From positions 7,114,001-7,178,000 of the forward strand of contig OX467088.1 in the NCBI GenBank assembly GCA_950106755.1: a stretch of DNA of 64,000 nt, read 5' to 3'. This DNA comes from Climacium dendroides (lineage: Eukaryota; Streptophyta; Bryopsida; Hypnales; Climaciaceae). Shown here one piece after another: positions 12,167 through 25,847 of the stretch. Positions within the stretch are counted from its first letter, which is position 1. Each line of letters opens with the position of its first letter. Under the pieces are notes generated by a model. That model was not told the DNA's origin, made no database searches, and saw only the letters and a program-made list of their open reading frames with translations. The position numbers were made by a program, and so were the translations under genes.

Positions 12167-14896
12167 GCTCCAACTTTTCAGTTTACATCAAATTCCCAAA
12201 ACAATTATGTTGAAAGTTATAGTCAGGGTTGACCAAGGCGCATCTACTTTTTGGATACGTGGACCTTAAAGGGTTAATTTAAGGGTTTGGCACATGGTGT
12301 CTATTGATATACATCCAACAAATTATTGGAACCTATGCATTTTCAAATGTGTTATTTGGACACAATGAATATAAGTTGCGAATTTTTAAAGAGACAATTA
12401 TAAATGCATCTAGTACCGATACTAGGGTCTAATATTCAAATGTAGTACATCCTTGTAATCACATCTATTCACTTCCCAAAATTTTAGTGGTGATGATTAT
12501 GGATACAATAACGGTTATGGGTGTTGCTATCTTATATGTTATTCTTCCAATGTTTAGGAAAAAGAAGCCTTTGTATGAAATGGACATGTGATATTGAATG
12601 CGCTTGTTTTCCTATGCAATCAAAATACAAATTGATCGCCACAAAGGTGAAAACACCCAAAATTGTCAAAATAAGCAATTCAACATTAATTGTTGGAAGT
12701 ACCTTTTTCATGGAAAAAAAATATTTTTGTGGTAATAGCAATTGAAATCATAAATGTTCAAAAAACAAGAATCTTTGAATAAGACATATAATTATTATAA
12801 ATTTTTTTAAAGTGGAAATTATCTAGGCCTTTGAAATTGTTATATAGCTTGGTTATAAGACCAAAATCTAGATAATTGCTAGTCAACCAATTGCAATTAA
12901 GTAATGGAATTGTTCAATTATAATTTTGGAGACACTTTCAATGGAAGATTACTTGTTAGGAATGACTACATAGATAGTTTTGGATGATTGTCGCACATTT
13001 TAGTTCCATTAACACTCCAACTTTGGCTATTAATATTGTAAACAAACTCAAATAAAAGTCTAGGCCAAAAGAGAATCTAACCATGTTGATATTAAAAGCA
13101 ATAATTTGAATCATTAATCCTTTAATGCACATGGTATTGTAGTTGGAAGTGACCAAAATTCCAAAAATTTTAAAGAGAATATTTCTAGTGATTGCAAATT
13201 CAACGTGCCTAAACTTTAAAATGTAGGCTTATCTTGCCTTTATAAAAAGGTATTATATGTTTTGGGGGGGCATTAGAGTGTTGTTTCAAGCCTATTCTCC
13301 ATGTATTTCAATATTTATTTTTTAATTATTTTTAATTATTTTTAATTATTTTAAAAATCTGGCCAATAGTGGTTGGTTCCCAACATAGGGACAAGCTTGA
13401 AATAGCCTTCCACTACAGTTTAAAATCATTTAATGTACATTAGAATGCTATTATAGCTAAGTTCCTACAATCCAAGAACTCCGGGGAACTTGCAGCCTTA
13501 TTCAACAAGTAAATCTCATAAAATGGTGAAGTTTTGTCTTATAACATTTTTAGGAAAAAATTTCACTTCATTATTCTAAATTGAATGTGTCAAATGTTTT
13601 TGAGAAGGCATAAATCTCTATAATACAATGAAATTAATTAATTTTTTAGAATCTATTTTAGTTGCTAAACTTGACATATAATTTTTTGAATTTTTTTATA
13701 ATTTTTACAAATATTTTATTAGAATGACATAAATCAATGTTTTACATATATATTAAAATGATAAGTATCCATCCTAAAGTTTTCATGCAAAATTCCAAAT
13801 TCCAAAGTCAATAAATCTACTTAAGTTTTCAAAACCTCTAGGTGGATTCCTTACCTAAGTGCTTTAGGGGTTAATTGTTTAGAATTACACAAGTTCTAGA
13901 AATGCATCCATTATAATAAAATTGTGATCATTGGATGGTGCATCTTGAAGATTATAATTTTTGTATGAGGTATATTTATAACGTTGTAAACAAGAAGTTT
14001 ATAATTAGGTACTCTTCTTTACTAAAAAAATGATGTGAGGGATTTTTTAAAAATGAAATTGAACTGGTTCAAAGGTGTCAACATTTGACAAGTAAAAAAT
14101 AGCACACTATAAAAGTGTTACATTGTCGTACAGAATTTTTAATGATTTTTGGTGTTGGCTATTTAAATTATTGTACTCAACTATTAGGTTTGGCAAAAAT
14201 TAAATAAATAAAAGTTGATATAAGAAAAAAAACATTTTAGAAGAGTTGGAAACAAATAAACTAATGTTACAAATGTCTAAATATCAAATAATGATTCAAA
14301 TGATGAAATCCAAGTCACCTAATGTTGCATATTCAATGGGTTGATTTTTTATTAAATTATCATGTGCACCATCAAAATTAAAAGATATTTTAATTTGGTG
14401 ATATAGAGGGCTAACTTCATTGATATATTGTTGTAGAAAGGATGAAGAGGTCCCTTTTTAGTGAAGTTCATTATTCTTCATCAAAGGTTATGGGATATTT
14501 GAAGTAAAGTTAGGACTCAAAGAATAAACAAAGTAATTGTGTTCACATCAAAACTCATTTAAGCATTAATTGTAAATCATTTTTTTCAAAATGCAATAAC
14601 TAAAAAAGCATGGGAAACTGAGTTGGATTTCACTTCCAATTTTTTTTTGTGATTTGAAGTCTCTAATAGAAAGTTATGAAGGTCTAAAATGTAGTTGTAA
14701 AAATAATTATTGTATTAGTTTCACTATGAGTGGTTGAGCTCTTTGGTATGTCTTAATTTACATATTCTACATAGATTGTTGTACCTCCTACTTCTCCACT
14801 TATAAGGAACTTGCCTTCTCTTCACAAATTAAATATTAAGTGGCTTGTAAAGATATAAACAAAGTGGCAACATACCAAGTGTTGAAAATTTGAGTG

Positions 14897-14934
<38 letters not shown>

Positions 14935-17900
14935 TACACACACAAAGAACATCTAGCTATGAAAGGTGTAGGTTCAAGGTATGAGAAATCAAAGACATAG
15001 AGATATGTTATAACAACATACCCATTTTTTAAAGAATAATATTATTTGGCTTTGAAATATTACATCACATTTCCAAACAATGGATATTTTGTTGCTTCAA
15101 TTTCCACCCATTTTCTAACCATCTAGAGCTCTAAAAGATTATAATATTATGAGGCAACCTCAAATAAAAGATTAGCCAAGACATAGGGTTCTATTGATGG
15201 CATATCAAGAGAAGTCAAGAAAACAAGAACCCCAAGTTGTATTAAAAATAGAGACCATAATGTAAATTTTAAAATGGATACAATTGAATCGAAGTTAGAG
15301 TTCATGTGGAATTGTCCCATCATGTGGTAAAAGTGTCCCATGATTGAATTTGTTTTTTTCCTAATAATTAGTGTAGAAAGTTCTAAAAATAGATCCCATC
15401 ATCATTTCTTGAATTTCAAGAGGGTGGATAAACAATCCTTCCTTTACATCAAAACCACTCCTACAATGAATGAGTTTTTACTTGACATGTTTATAGTTAT
15501 ATTTTAATTCCACTTTGATCCATTCAAGAATTTTATTGTAGGGACCAATTAAAGAAAAGGATCATCCCCCCCCCTTCTATCTTATCCCTTAAAGCTATTT
15601 GAAATTTGAAATGTGTTTGAGGTGCTTTGAGCATTCAAATTGAATACCAAATTTTTATTTATTTTTCTCTCAATTTTTAATTGAGATTGGAAAACCAAAC
15701 AATCTTCTAGGGAGTTTAATTTTTATATTGATCCAATGGTTGGTTAAAAAGTTATACTTTTTTTGTATTTTTTTTACCTCCAATTCAAATAGATAGAGCA
15801 AAACATTATTTTGCTTTGAAATTTGCATACTTCTTTCTAACTTGAGGCTTTACTCAAATCTTATGTCTTAGATGTTTTTGTGAAGTAAAATTTGAGCTAT
15901 GGGGATTGAAAGCTTAATAGAGCTTCATTGTCATAAGCTTAGGCAACCTTAAAGAAACATTGTTAATATTGCATTTTATTCAGTCATATCAATCACACAT
16001 ACATTACTTTTAGATTCCAATTATTTTAGGCAAGATTCTTGTATTAATCAAGAATAATAAGATCATGTAGTTACATGTTCTAAAAAGTGGATAAATTTTT
16101 TTTGGATTATTTTCTAATTATTAACCTAAAGACTTTAGGGATTAATCCTTGAAGGACCAAAGGTAGTCCAAATTTTCCAAAAATGTGGAGACATAGTATA
16201 AATTCAATTTTAAAAAAGGAATTTAATAATGACTGAAACAAAATTGTGAAATATGTCCATATATTATATATATGCAATGAGATCCATTTCTACTAAACCC
16301 GATATTTTTCAATAAAATTTGAAACCAAAAATTAAATATTCCCACTAAAATTGAATATAGATTGAAGATTTGTAATTTTCACATAAAAAAATTATTTACA
16401 TTCAAAAAGTTAAGTTCTAATTTTGGAGATCTTCTTAGATTAAATTTTTTTTATTATTCAAGCTTTTTTTGAAGTTTTTCTTTTCAAATTGAAAAAACAA
16501 GATTTTGAGGTTGGACACACTAATATCCCTTAAAATATAGAAAATTAACAAAATAAAGCTTTAAAAATCTATATTGTAAATGTGTAAGAGAACTAATATA
16601 GGAATCTAAAAATATCTAAACAAATGAAGAAATAAGGTCATTATGTATTCTTGGAATATATTTGCATTCATGTATTGTTTAAAATTAATTAATTTTTTAA
16701 TGGTTAGTGCTTCAATAATATTCTTTAGTTGTTGAAGCATTAACCGTTGAAGGTCACGACTCCCAATGACCAAAGTAATTTACCAAAATGCTCCTATTAT
16801 TGAACCAATAAGTGCATAATTTGTTTCAACAAGTGAACAATGAAGTCATCCATTGGACACTTTTGGTCCTTGGTGTCCTTCAAAAGTTAACCATTGATTC
16901 TTATTACTCTAAAAAAAATCGCATGCATAGTAGTTTGCCCTCTTCATCCTTTATTGCACCTTGAAAATCACATGTGCAATATGGCACTCAAGTGTTGAAG
17001 TTGAATTTCTGCATATGATCCTCGTGGGTCCCCATCAAGACTTTTTTTTGGCAAATTTTCACCAAATTGTCAGAAATCTGACCTCTCTAGCTTCATCCCT
17101 CCAAAAACTGGCCTATGTAGTGAGGATAAAGAGGGGACACTAGTCCAAAAAAAAAGCCCTAGTCCACATCACCTCACACCATTCACAAGTTGACACATGG
17201 CTCTTCTTTTACAAAAATGACTTAGTTTTGTGCCAAAGTGGACCTTCATATAGGTACTTCAAATGCAAAGTAGTTCTTACTCCAATAGCTTCTTTCTCAC
17301 ACAAAAACTTCTAATTTTTGCAAACCAATTTGCACTTTCAAATGTAAGTGCCAACAACATGATAACATTACTCAACAGCATTGGACGTTCCACTTCATCA
17401 ACTTCAATACAAAAATATCATATGCATTTGTCAATCGGTGCTGAAAATTGAACCAAGAGGACAAGCTTGTCAAGGAAACTGGCATTCTCAAGTTGAAAAA
17501 AACTACAAAGAAATAACATGGAGACTGCCAATGGGCTTGGTATTCAAACAAAAAGAAGAACAATCTCTTTTGCATAATTTATTTTTTCTTGAACGGATAG
17601 AAATGACACCCCACCTCCTCTACGTTACCAAATAATGTAAAAATAATGTTATAATGTAATGAAACATCAAAATTCAAAAGGATTTTGATTTCCAACGAGC
17701 TTTAGAATGTTCTGCTAATGGTTCCAAGGCCTCCAAGGCTGTTGCAGTTCTTTCCTCTAAAGCTACCCAGCTAGGCCTCCTGTCTGCACCCGCATCCCAA
17801 CAAATGAATTCCAAACAACAGCTAATTTAATTTAAGGTCACACTCACAACATCCCAAGCAATTGTCAACATTAACTTTAACTGTGGCATCATCCATGTCA

Positions 17901-18296
17901 AATTGGAAGAAAGTAAAATTCATAGTTCGTCCTTGGATTTTAGGTGTGTTTGTACTTGGTGTTAAGGAGTGTTGTTACTGAAATAAATTTAAACCTACTT
18001 TAGACCTACTTTTGAACAAGATTCACATTCCAAACATCATCCCTAACATCAAGTGTGAATATACTTTAAACCCTTAAAAGGATAGACATTCCTTAACCCT
18101 AAATTGTTCAAGCAGCTCTTATTGGATTGTTCTCATCTTTGTAAAACACCACTATCCTTTTACAACAACAATTTCATCGCTTCAAGTTTTAAGAAAAAAA
18201 ATTTATTCTATTAATCTCTAAACGCTTGTACAATATGGATTTTCAAAACTCCTCTTTACAAATATTCTACCATTCAAAGAGTACAAATATGTATAG
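12167..18296. other. Gene-free AT-rich spacer
   Basis: Short open frames occur, but none shows a recognised motif or splice-linked continuation. Low-complexity tracts include TTTTTAATTA repeats near 13316-13352. A TTAA-family end is seen at 13862-13874. Two abutting ends at 16121-16145 form a 25-base palindrome. Confidence 0.6.
14895..14945. repeat. Compound microsatellite (TA)n(CA)n
   Basis: About 11 TA units run directly into about 12 CA units with one interruption. Confidence 0.95.
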
Positions 18297-18678
18297 TGCC
18301 ATTTGGAAAGTAAGGTAACCCGAATTTCAACTTGCAAGAATAGCTTTCAAAATTTGACCTTTTTGGACCTAACTTTCAAAACTTACCTATTGAATTTATT
18401 GTTTTGTGCAATCTTGATCAACACACCGGATTTTCAATTTCCAAAAAAATGAAAATCCCGTTTTTGGAAAATCATTTTGTCTATTTTACATTGTGATACA
18501 AAATAATTGATTGAAAAAGAATTTTTGTTTTTTGAAATTGAAATTTGGTGTGTTTGATCAAAATTGCATAAAACAACAAATTTCATAGGTTAGTTTTGAA
18601 AAATAGGTCTAAAAAGGTCAAATTTTGAAAGATATTTTTGGAAGTCAAAATTAGAATTACCTTGCTTTCAGAATGACA
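18297..18678. mobile_element. Fold-back MITE, about 380 bp
   Basis: The two halves are inverted copies: TGCCATTTGGAAAGTAAGGT at the left edge pairs with ACCTTGCTTTCAGAATGACA at the right, and CAATCTTGATCAACACACC pairs with the inverse of GGTGTGTTTGATCAAAATTG. The central loop is short. No clear target duplication was found. It lies about 500 bases downstream of the FBT stop codon. Confidence 0.72.
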
Positions 18679-19189
18679 TCAAAGAATGCAAGTTTCATCT
18701 CAAAAACTAACTTTCTCAATTAAAAGATGGTCTTCAAATGCAAATCTGAATAAAAATCTTAACAAATCAACTTGCTTAGAATTTTACATAATAAACTAAT
18801 AGAAACAAGAGTCTTGAGATAATCACTAATATTCAATTCAATTCAATCAATTCTTGAATGAATTTCAAATTTTTGGTTTCATATTTTATCAATAAATATT
18901 GATTAATGCAATGATAGATCCAAGAGTATGGATATGATATATGTCATAGAATACAACTTTCGGTTGAAAGTCATCAACGCATTCTTATTCTACCAAATTG
19001 CAGTTCTTAATACATTTTTGAATTTCTGGACTACCTCTAGGAGTTACCACTAGGAGTTAAAACGAAGAAAATGCAGCAAAGAATTAATAATGTGATTAAT
19101 CTCGTGATTACAGCAATTATTCAGCAGCAAATTTTACATATCAAGTTGCCAGCTATGTTCCTTGTAAGCGGGGAATGATGGATTATCAG

Positions 19190-22100
19190 TCACTCCCTCT
19201 TTGAAATTCCGGTACCTAATAAAGCTTTCTCTGCCTTCTCAACCGCAGCATCCATGTCACTTTCTGAAGGCAGAAGGCCTAAGAAAGGCAGAGGCAAGAG
19301 CGACGACAAGTTGCAAATAACCAACAGCAGAGCCAAATGCTCAAAGTTCTGGCTCGTCACTCCCAGCAGCTTGGTCAGAGCGGCTCCAAAGAATCCACCA
19401 GACACATTGGCCCCATTCGAGATCGACATCAAGGTCGCAAATAGAGTGGCTTCTACACCAGGTGGACAAAGCCTGGCTGCTAGAACCAGAATCGGCATGA
19501 ATGAAACCTGCAAGCCACAACACCTTTCTGTCAATCAATGCAGAGAATATTAAACCGTCAAGGACCTGATCTCTCTCCTATTACTGACCCCTGTTACCAA
19601 CAGCAACTCAGCTCTTCCAATCAACACTTGGTTGGCCTTCACATAGAAAGTTGCGTGTAAGCATGGCTTCGCTAAAATGTCTATGGCCAATGATCCGTGG
19701 ATGGAAATTGGAGCTGTCGACTATCCATCCAATGGTGGTCTGCAACCTCCCACTTTGAATGATTGCATAAGAAGTCACCAGACATTGAGAGGAAAATTTG
19801 ATCGCAAGAGAGTTTGGATCCACAAAGTAGTCTCTCTGGAGCGAAGTAGTAAGATCTAATGAAAGCACACTCCTATATATTGATTAAATGCTTGAAGTGA
19901 CGCAAAGGGTATCCTCCACCTCCTCTAGAAGAAAAAGCAGGGAGCCCAAGTTTCACCCTCGAGTTTTTAGCTACATAATCAAATGGATCATACCTGTCCC
20001 AAAACTGTCAACACCAGGGTGTCACCAAGTGTGAACCATTGATCACCGATTCCAATTTTCCTGTTCAACCCCGTGACAAGGAGCAGCTGCATGAAGAAAC
20101 TCCAAGTGAGTGCATGAGGACAAGAACGCAACTTCAAAGTAGAAAAACTCGCAAAAGAGAGTTCGTATCTAACCTGCGTAAGGCCCAAGAAAACACCAAT
20201 AATGGTACTCCAGAAAAAGATCTTCTTAAGCGAAACGTGTTTCAAGTACGCATTGTACACACCGACACCGGCCAGAGACGCAATTGCTGTGACAAGCCTC
20301 ACACGGCCCATGAACTCGGCTCCAAATCCAAGATGGTTCGTCCTGCATCCATAAACCAGAGTAACATTACAATTGAATTTATAGCCCTTTAACACCCAAT
20401 TAGCCAAAAGAGGCCGCTTACATATCCACAGGCGATGAAATAAATCATTAAGGAAGCTTCAAGGTAAGAAAATGATTCAATAGAAAGAAGAAATCATACC
20501 TTACATTTCTTAACAAAGGAAACATGTTTTTTAAAAGTTACTATAGACAACTGTCAGCTTCCAAAGTGCAGTTTCTTTATTACCATGGGAAAATTGATTG
20601 AATGAGATGGATGAGTGGCTCCATACGTGAAAAAGAACATTGCTGTGTCTGAAGTTGGAGTTGCCTGCCAAAGGAAGATGAAAATTGTCGGCATGAAGAT
20701 GTTGGGTTCTTTAACAGTTGCCCACAGGCAGCTCAATTGGGATTTTGATATTTCGAAAAATCCATGTTTTTCACTAGCTTGAGGCAAATCAAACGCTGCT
20801 TCGGGATCTCGTAGTTTAATGGATGCAGCACCCCTGCGCTCCTCTTTTACAAGGCCTGCTACAAGTGAGGTTATCAAAGGCAATATAGCCGTCACGGCAA
20901 ACACGAATCTGCAAAAATGAAAAAATGTTCAGTCAGGTGATCTCTCTACAATAGAGATACCACCCCCCACCCCTCAACCCATTTTTACCACACTCAGTGA
21001 TTTCGATTGCAATAACCATATGATGTCCAAAGTAGGATTAGGCCCTGTTATCTTGCAGGGTCACTGGCTCAACTCTTTGGAATCCGAATCTGCCTACCTG
21101 CTATTGCTATCTTGACTTATGAAATCGAGGGGTGATGCAGTAATCTTATACTTCACCGTGAAAGGTCATTAATCTGAGAACCCCAATAATACATCAACAT
21201 ATTGACGTAAATTACGGGATGACTTTATTTAGTAAGGCGGAGAAATCAATCGATTTCTGTTCATTTGTGAATTTCAAACCAAAGGAGCAACAATTTTTTT
21301 TCAGTCAGAGGTCACAAATTTCAAGTTACATACCTACAAACCAAGACAGTTTTGAGAAATACAATAGAAACAAGTACCTCACACCATAAGTCGCCACAAA
21401 GTAGCCACTGAAGTAAGCACTAACAATGCCTCCTGCTGAAGATGAGCCCCAACATAGTGATTGGAGTGAGCCGGATGTTACTTGAGACTCACCTCTGGCT
21501 CTTTCTACTACCATCGAGTCCACCACCTACAAAAAGCACTGTCTATTACAGTGTGTCTTGTGATTGAAGCAAATCATCCTGAAGATTAAAAAAGACGAAA
21601 GCAAACCATATAATTCTAACTTACTGGAGGGGGTCTTACCAAGTCAGCAGGATGCACCAAAATAGACATCAATAGCAGAAACTAAAAATATTTTCAGACG
21701 ATACACGCCCTTCCTTACAAAAAGAAGAAACTCAAACATACACTAATTAGAGAAGTGATCTGTTGCGAGAAGAAAAAAGTAGTGCTAAAGAGAACTTGGA
21801 CGACTCAAATTCATGCGGTCATGACCTCTTGAAAGTACCCTACTCATCACCCACTTGGATACCGTATGAACGGCTGGCCTTGTACCATAGACAGTGTTCA
21901 GTTCATACTTACAACATCAGAGAAGGCTACTGATAGAGAGCTGAGAAGAATTGCAGAGACAGCAGCATACTTATTGTTCACAATAGTAGCCAAGGCGAAC
22001 CACGACGCAGCCCCCAGCAAGCCACAGAGAACAAGATACGATCGTCTTCGGTATCCAAACAGAGGAACACCATCGCTGCATCACAAACCAGATGCGTACG

Positions 22101-23631
22101 TCTAAAGTCTAAAGCACTTAAATAATAATGAATGGCATTAAATTTCTGCACTTACTTCTTGCTACACAAACAACAAACAACAACCAGAAGCTTCTATTCA
22201 TACAAACACCCATGCCATCCATAAATGAAACACAGAAATCTGCAACAAAAGAATCAGTTACCTGATGAATCCATAAAGGGGTTTGATAAGCCAGGGAAGC
22301 GCAGAAAAGCCTGACAAAAGTGCTGCCTGCACCTCACAAACCAAGCATATCAAAAAATTGAAATTCACGTGCTCACCAATTGAAGATGTGCACCGCAAGT
22401 GAAGCAATAGAAACACAGAAACACGTCACATAGCTAAACTCCCCTCAACACAAAGTAGATGGACAAAAGTTTCTTATGATAAGGTAAAAGGCATTGGATT
22501 CGGTCATCCTCATATTGAGTTTAAGTTACGACAAAATCAATATAACGCACGTGGTGTTAAATTATATTAGCGTGATGTTATTATTCATTAAATTAACTTG
22601 GTACATAGCAACCATTGAGCTTACATTAAATCAACATAGAAATTGACATTAATTTCACATTTCCTTGATAGAGTGACGCTTAAACTCGACAATTTCAAAT
22701 TCATGATTGAACCACCCAAAACGTGCTTCACAACACCTATTGACAGGCAGTATTCATTCGATTCATATGCAATGTTTCAGTGAAAAAAAATCACCACCCC
22801 TAATATAAAAGACTTTAGGGCCAACTCTTTGATCTAATGATCTATCAGACTAACATTGATTTACTATTCAGAAACATCTGCATCTCCATCCTGTGCAGAA
22901 ACGGAATTCAACACAAACGCAACCCCAAACAAGCAAACAGACATAGGGGCCGTTATAAAATGGCTGTCAACTGTGACTCAAATTCCCAAAGAATTCATGG
23001 TAGTGAAGAAGCACCTCGGCAGGGTCCAAATGGAGATCATCTTTGAGGAAATAGCTGACAGCCAGACGAGCCAGGCCCAGAATACCCTGCACAAAGTACA
23101 CCATGGCAATGGCGATGGTATCTGGCGACATCTCCACTCCGAACAAGTGCCATCCTTGCTTCTTCGCCACTTCCGCCTCGCGCAGAAACTGCGGCACATT
23201 CCGTGATGCTGCCTCCAGCAAGCCCACTTCTTCCTCAGGGTCTTGAGCCTTCAACACGCCCGGCTCGTCTGCAAAGAGAAATACATTCATTCAACTCTAC
23301 CCGTAATCGCCACCCTAACTCTTAGACACTGGGAACGTATTGACTAGAAAGATGTATACCACTTCGATCTTTCATAACTCGGATCCAGATAACGCATTCT
23401 CATAGCCTTTTCTCATTTGCTAACAAGAGCATATAAGATTTGGAAAAATCTACTCAAAGTAACTATACTTTTCGCGATTCTGCGTGTCCCTTCCTTAACA
23501 CAACTACACCTAAAGCTTGAAACCCTAAACCTGCCGCACTTTCTGACAAATATATAGCAGAAACGTGAATTCTTCAGCTGAAATCTTGAGAACATCAGAA
23601 GAGTAAAAGCAGGGATCAATTGCGCACCCAT
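19190..23631 (-). CDS. Folate-biopterin transporter (FBT family, major facilitator superfamily)
   Basis: Membrane transporter of the family whose plant and cyanobacterial members carry folates or pterins; some plant members are in the plastid envelope. Coding exons: 23631-23628, 23268-23015, 22326-22262, 22075-21913, 21526-21378, 20908-20627, 20342-20174, 20086-19994 and 19507-19190. All phases agree, giving about 498 residues, the usual size. Family landmarks are [100 protein letters not shown], the [20 protein letters not shown] block and [20 protein letters not shown]. The first exon is the weak point: an ATG directly before a GTGCGC donor gives MDEPGVLK, whereas longer upstream frames need poor donors. 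No plastid transit peptide is visible in this model. The exact substrate cannot be read from sequence. Confidence 0.92.
19588..19773 (-). repeat. Dispersed repeat, copy B (partner of 2855-3019)
   Basis: Lies in the last FBT intron (19508-19993). Both ends match the copy in the CAX leader: CCCTGTTACCAACAGCAACT at one edge and CTTTGAATGATTGCATAAGA at the other. Confidence 0.55.
20478..20575 (-). repeat. About 95-bp intronic repeat, copy 2 of 3
   Basis: Core AAAAGTTACTATAGACAACT followed by GTCAGCTTCCAAAGT, in the FBT intron 20343-20626. Same orientation relative to transcription as the copies in the CAX and VOA1-like genes. Confidence 0.5.
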
Positions 23632-23843
23632 GCCTGTAATGGCAAGTGATGGCGACTCTTCACGAGATCTTGATCTGTACAACTCTCAGAGACTTCGCCC
23701 TTCATGTTTGCATCATCTTTGCCCACTTCATGAGCTGAGAAGCTGACATCTGCCTCTCAAGAAGCTCACCAAGTAATAACCTCACAACCATAGGCTTCCC
23801 AAACTTCGATTTTTTAAAGCTCCAAGCACGCTCGAAACCCTAA
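23520..23843 (-). promoter_or_regulatory. Two telo-box-like motifs in the FBT leader
   Basis: AAACCCTAA occurs at 23520-23528 and 23835-23843 on the plus strand, near the FBT 5' end. This octamer-type motif is known from promoters and leaders of plant genes linked to growth and translation. Placement fits a promoter or leader element, but function here is inferred only. Confidence 0.3.
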
Positions 23844-24330
23844 AATTCCTAAATCTGAAACTGAAACTAGATTTGTCCACGCTGCCATTGAACACACATT
23901 CCGAACGTTCTGATCTCTGCAAGAGTGAGCATTTGCAGGCCGGGAGGGGGAGGAATAGCGGCAACTAAACATTGAACAAGATGAAGAGAGGAAGATAAGA
24001 GGTGACAAATTGGTTGCCAATTTAATCCGAAATAGTGGCGTGGATGCAAAAGCCTGCTTGCAATAATAGTATCGATCACCTGTTGCAACACGGCAAAACA
24101 ATCGACTTTGAACTGGAGATGCCGATGGAATCCATAAAATCACGGATCGCACAGGTGCTATTTTAGGGAGGGAGACTTTACACTTGTGACGAAGGGCTTA
24201 CGTGGATTTCTAAGTTCCACCTCAGCCAAATGAAGCTACAGGAATCATTCAATGTTGTCAGGCATTCCCAGGCTTGTAGTAAGTTAAGGTAGGCTCTAAA
24301 ATCACCTATCTAAGGGTTGTGGTAATTTTA

Positions 24331-25847
24331 CCCATAAAGGTTTTTGAGTATGTTTTTACCAAAAGTGCTCCCAAACTGCCATTTCTAATACAAGTACCAA
24401 ATTTTAAAAAAAAGAAAAACATTTTTGGACACATGTAACTGTAGGATCTTGTAGTAAGTTTGTTTCAGAAGATGTGGGAGAATTTTCAGAAATTTCCACC
24501 ATGTAGATTGCAAGATATTAACGTTTGAAGTGACGAAAATGGGGGTTTTTGTGTCCCTGTAAAAAATCAAGCAAGCTGCACTTCACAAGGTTTGATCATT
24601 ATGAAAAAATGTCTAAAATGGTTGTAACTCTTTGGATTCATTCTTCAAGGCAAGTTGAATACATGCTTGGAAAAGTTTAGATCATTTGGAATTGTACAAT
24701 ATATAGGAACAAAATAGTACTCCCTCCGTCCCAAAATGATCTTCCGGTTTGCCTTACTATTTTGTTCCAAAATGATCTTCCTCCTATGACGTGGAAGAGG
24801 AGCCTAGGAAATGAATTTCTTGATTGTGTACAGTAGTTGTGAAGAAATTCTCTGTAATGATGTGTGCAAAAGGTAATCTTTTTATTGCACTTGAGCCACT
24901 TGGAAGCTGAAGCGTTCAAGTAGCATAGTGATGGCCATCTTTGGATGGTTATTTTCAACCACTCTAATAGGACTACATTCTGGACATCTTTTAAGTGGGA
25001 ACTCCAACTCACCTCAAGGGAACTTTAGCTCACCTTGTAGGAGACCATCATATTACAGCAACAACGCGGGATCTATAGAATTCAATGGCTAGCAATGCTC
25101 GTTCAAATAGGCCCAAAAGCTTGACATTTCAAACCTCCACAATTTCCATTTGAAAATGAATGCAAAGCTGAAATTTAGAGGACAAGAGGAGAGCATTGTA
25201 CTTTATTTGTATAAAAATGAAAAATGAAAAAATTCTGATTTTTGAGCGTAATCCAAAACATTTTGTGAAACAAGAAGATCAATTTGGGATGGAGGGAGTA
25301 AGTAGAAAGAAGTAGAGAATGATCCAAAATACAAAATTGTTAACAATTTATTTATAGAATTGAAAAATGCCAATCCCAATGGTTGTAATGTTGTAATAAA
25401 CAATCTACACCTAATTTTTTTTTAAATTCCAAAATATTGAAAATGAATTAAATAAAAGACTTCAAAGTTTATTTTAGAGTAGAGATTTTATAACTACTTG
25501 TAAACTACCCACAATTAAAACTCCTCATAACTTTCATTTCATTAATCAAAATGGAATGATTCAAATCCTTCCACGTCTATATGGATCTAGAGAACCAATT
25601 TCTAATTTTTCTTAAAGATGATTTTAAAGAAGTTTTTTTTGTTACCCGGACTATTTGCCAAACACTAAAAATTACATATTATACAATTACTTTTTAACCA
25701 TGTAGTCAAAAGTTATGAAAATTGTTGGGCCTTAAAACTACTCCTCAAGAACATGTTGTGTGAAATTTAAAAAAAAACAACATTTGTAGTGAGTTGCCCA
25801 AAATTGCTACATTGCCCAAAAAAAACATAGTTTCATTATTTAGAGGT
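24331..25847 (-). mobile_element. TTAA-family element, second long copy, interrupted by a nested insertion
   Basis: Flanked by TTTA on the left and TTAA (25848-25851) on the right; the ends are CCCATAAAGG and TTTAGAGG. Without the 579-bp insert it is about 940 bases and aligns end to end, inversely, with 6124-7070. Its right part carries the same arm as the fold-back element at 3981-4653. No coding frame is preserved. Confidence 0.75.
24720..25298. mobile_element. Stowaway-like element, 579 bp, inserted at a TA
   Basis: Ends CTCCCTCCGTCCCAAAATGA and, inverted, CTCCCTCCATCCCAAATTGA, flanked by TA on both sides. It interrupts the element at 24331-25847. The uninterrupted copy at 6124-7070 has a single TA at the matching point, confirming the target duplication. 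Open frames inside it (for example 24677-25012 minus) cross its border and are not genes. Confidence 0.9.

Noticed and set aside
10734..13874. A 3.1-kb composite TTAA-type element
   Set aside because: The left end at 10734 could pair with either of two right ends and the interior shows no supporting symmetry, so the pairing is undecided.
21652..21720. Possible FBT exon between 21526 and 21913
   Set aside because: It has usable splice sites, but joining 21913 directly to 21526 gives the conserved [14 protein letters not shown] without it.
24677..25012. 111-codon minus-strand frame
   Set aside because: It crosses the border of the nested Stowaway-like element.
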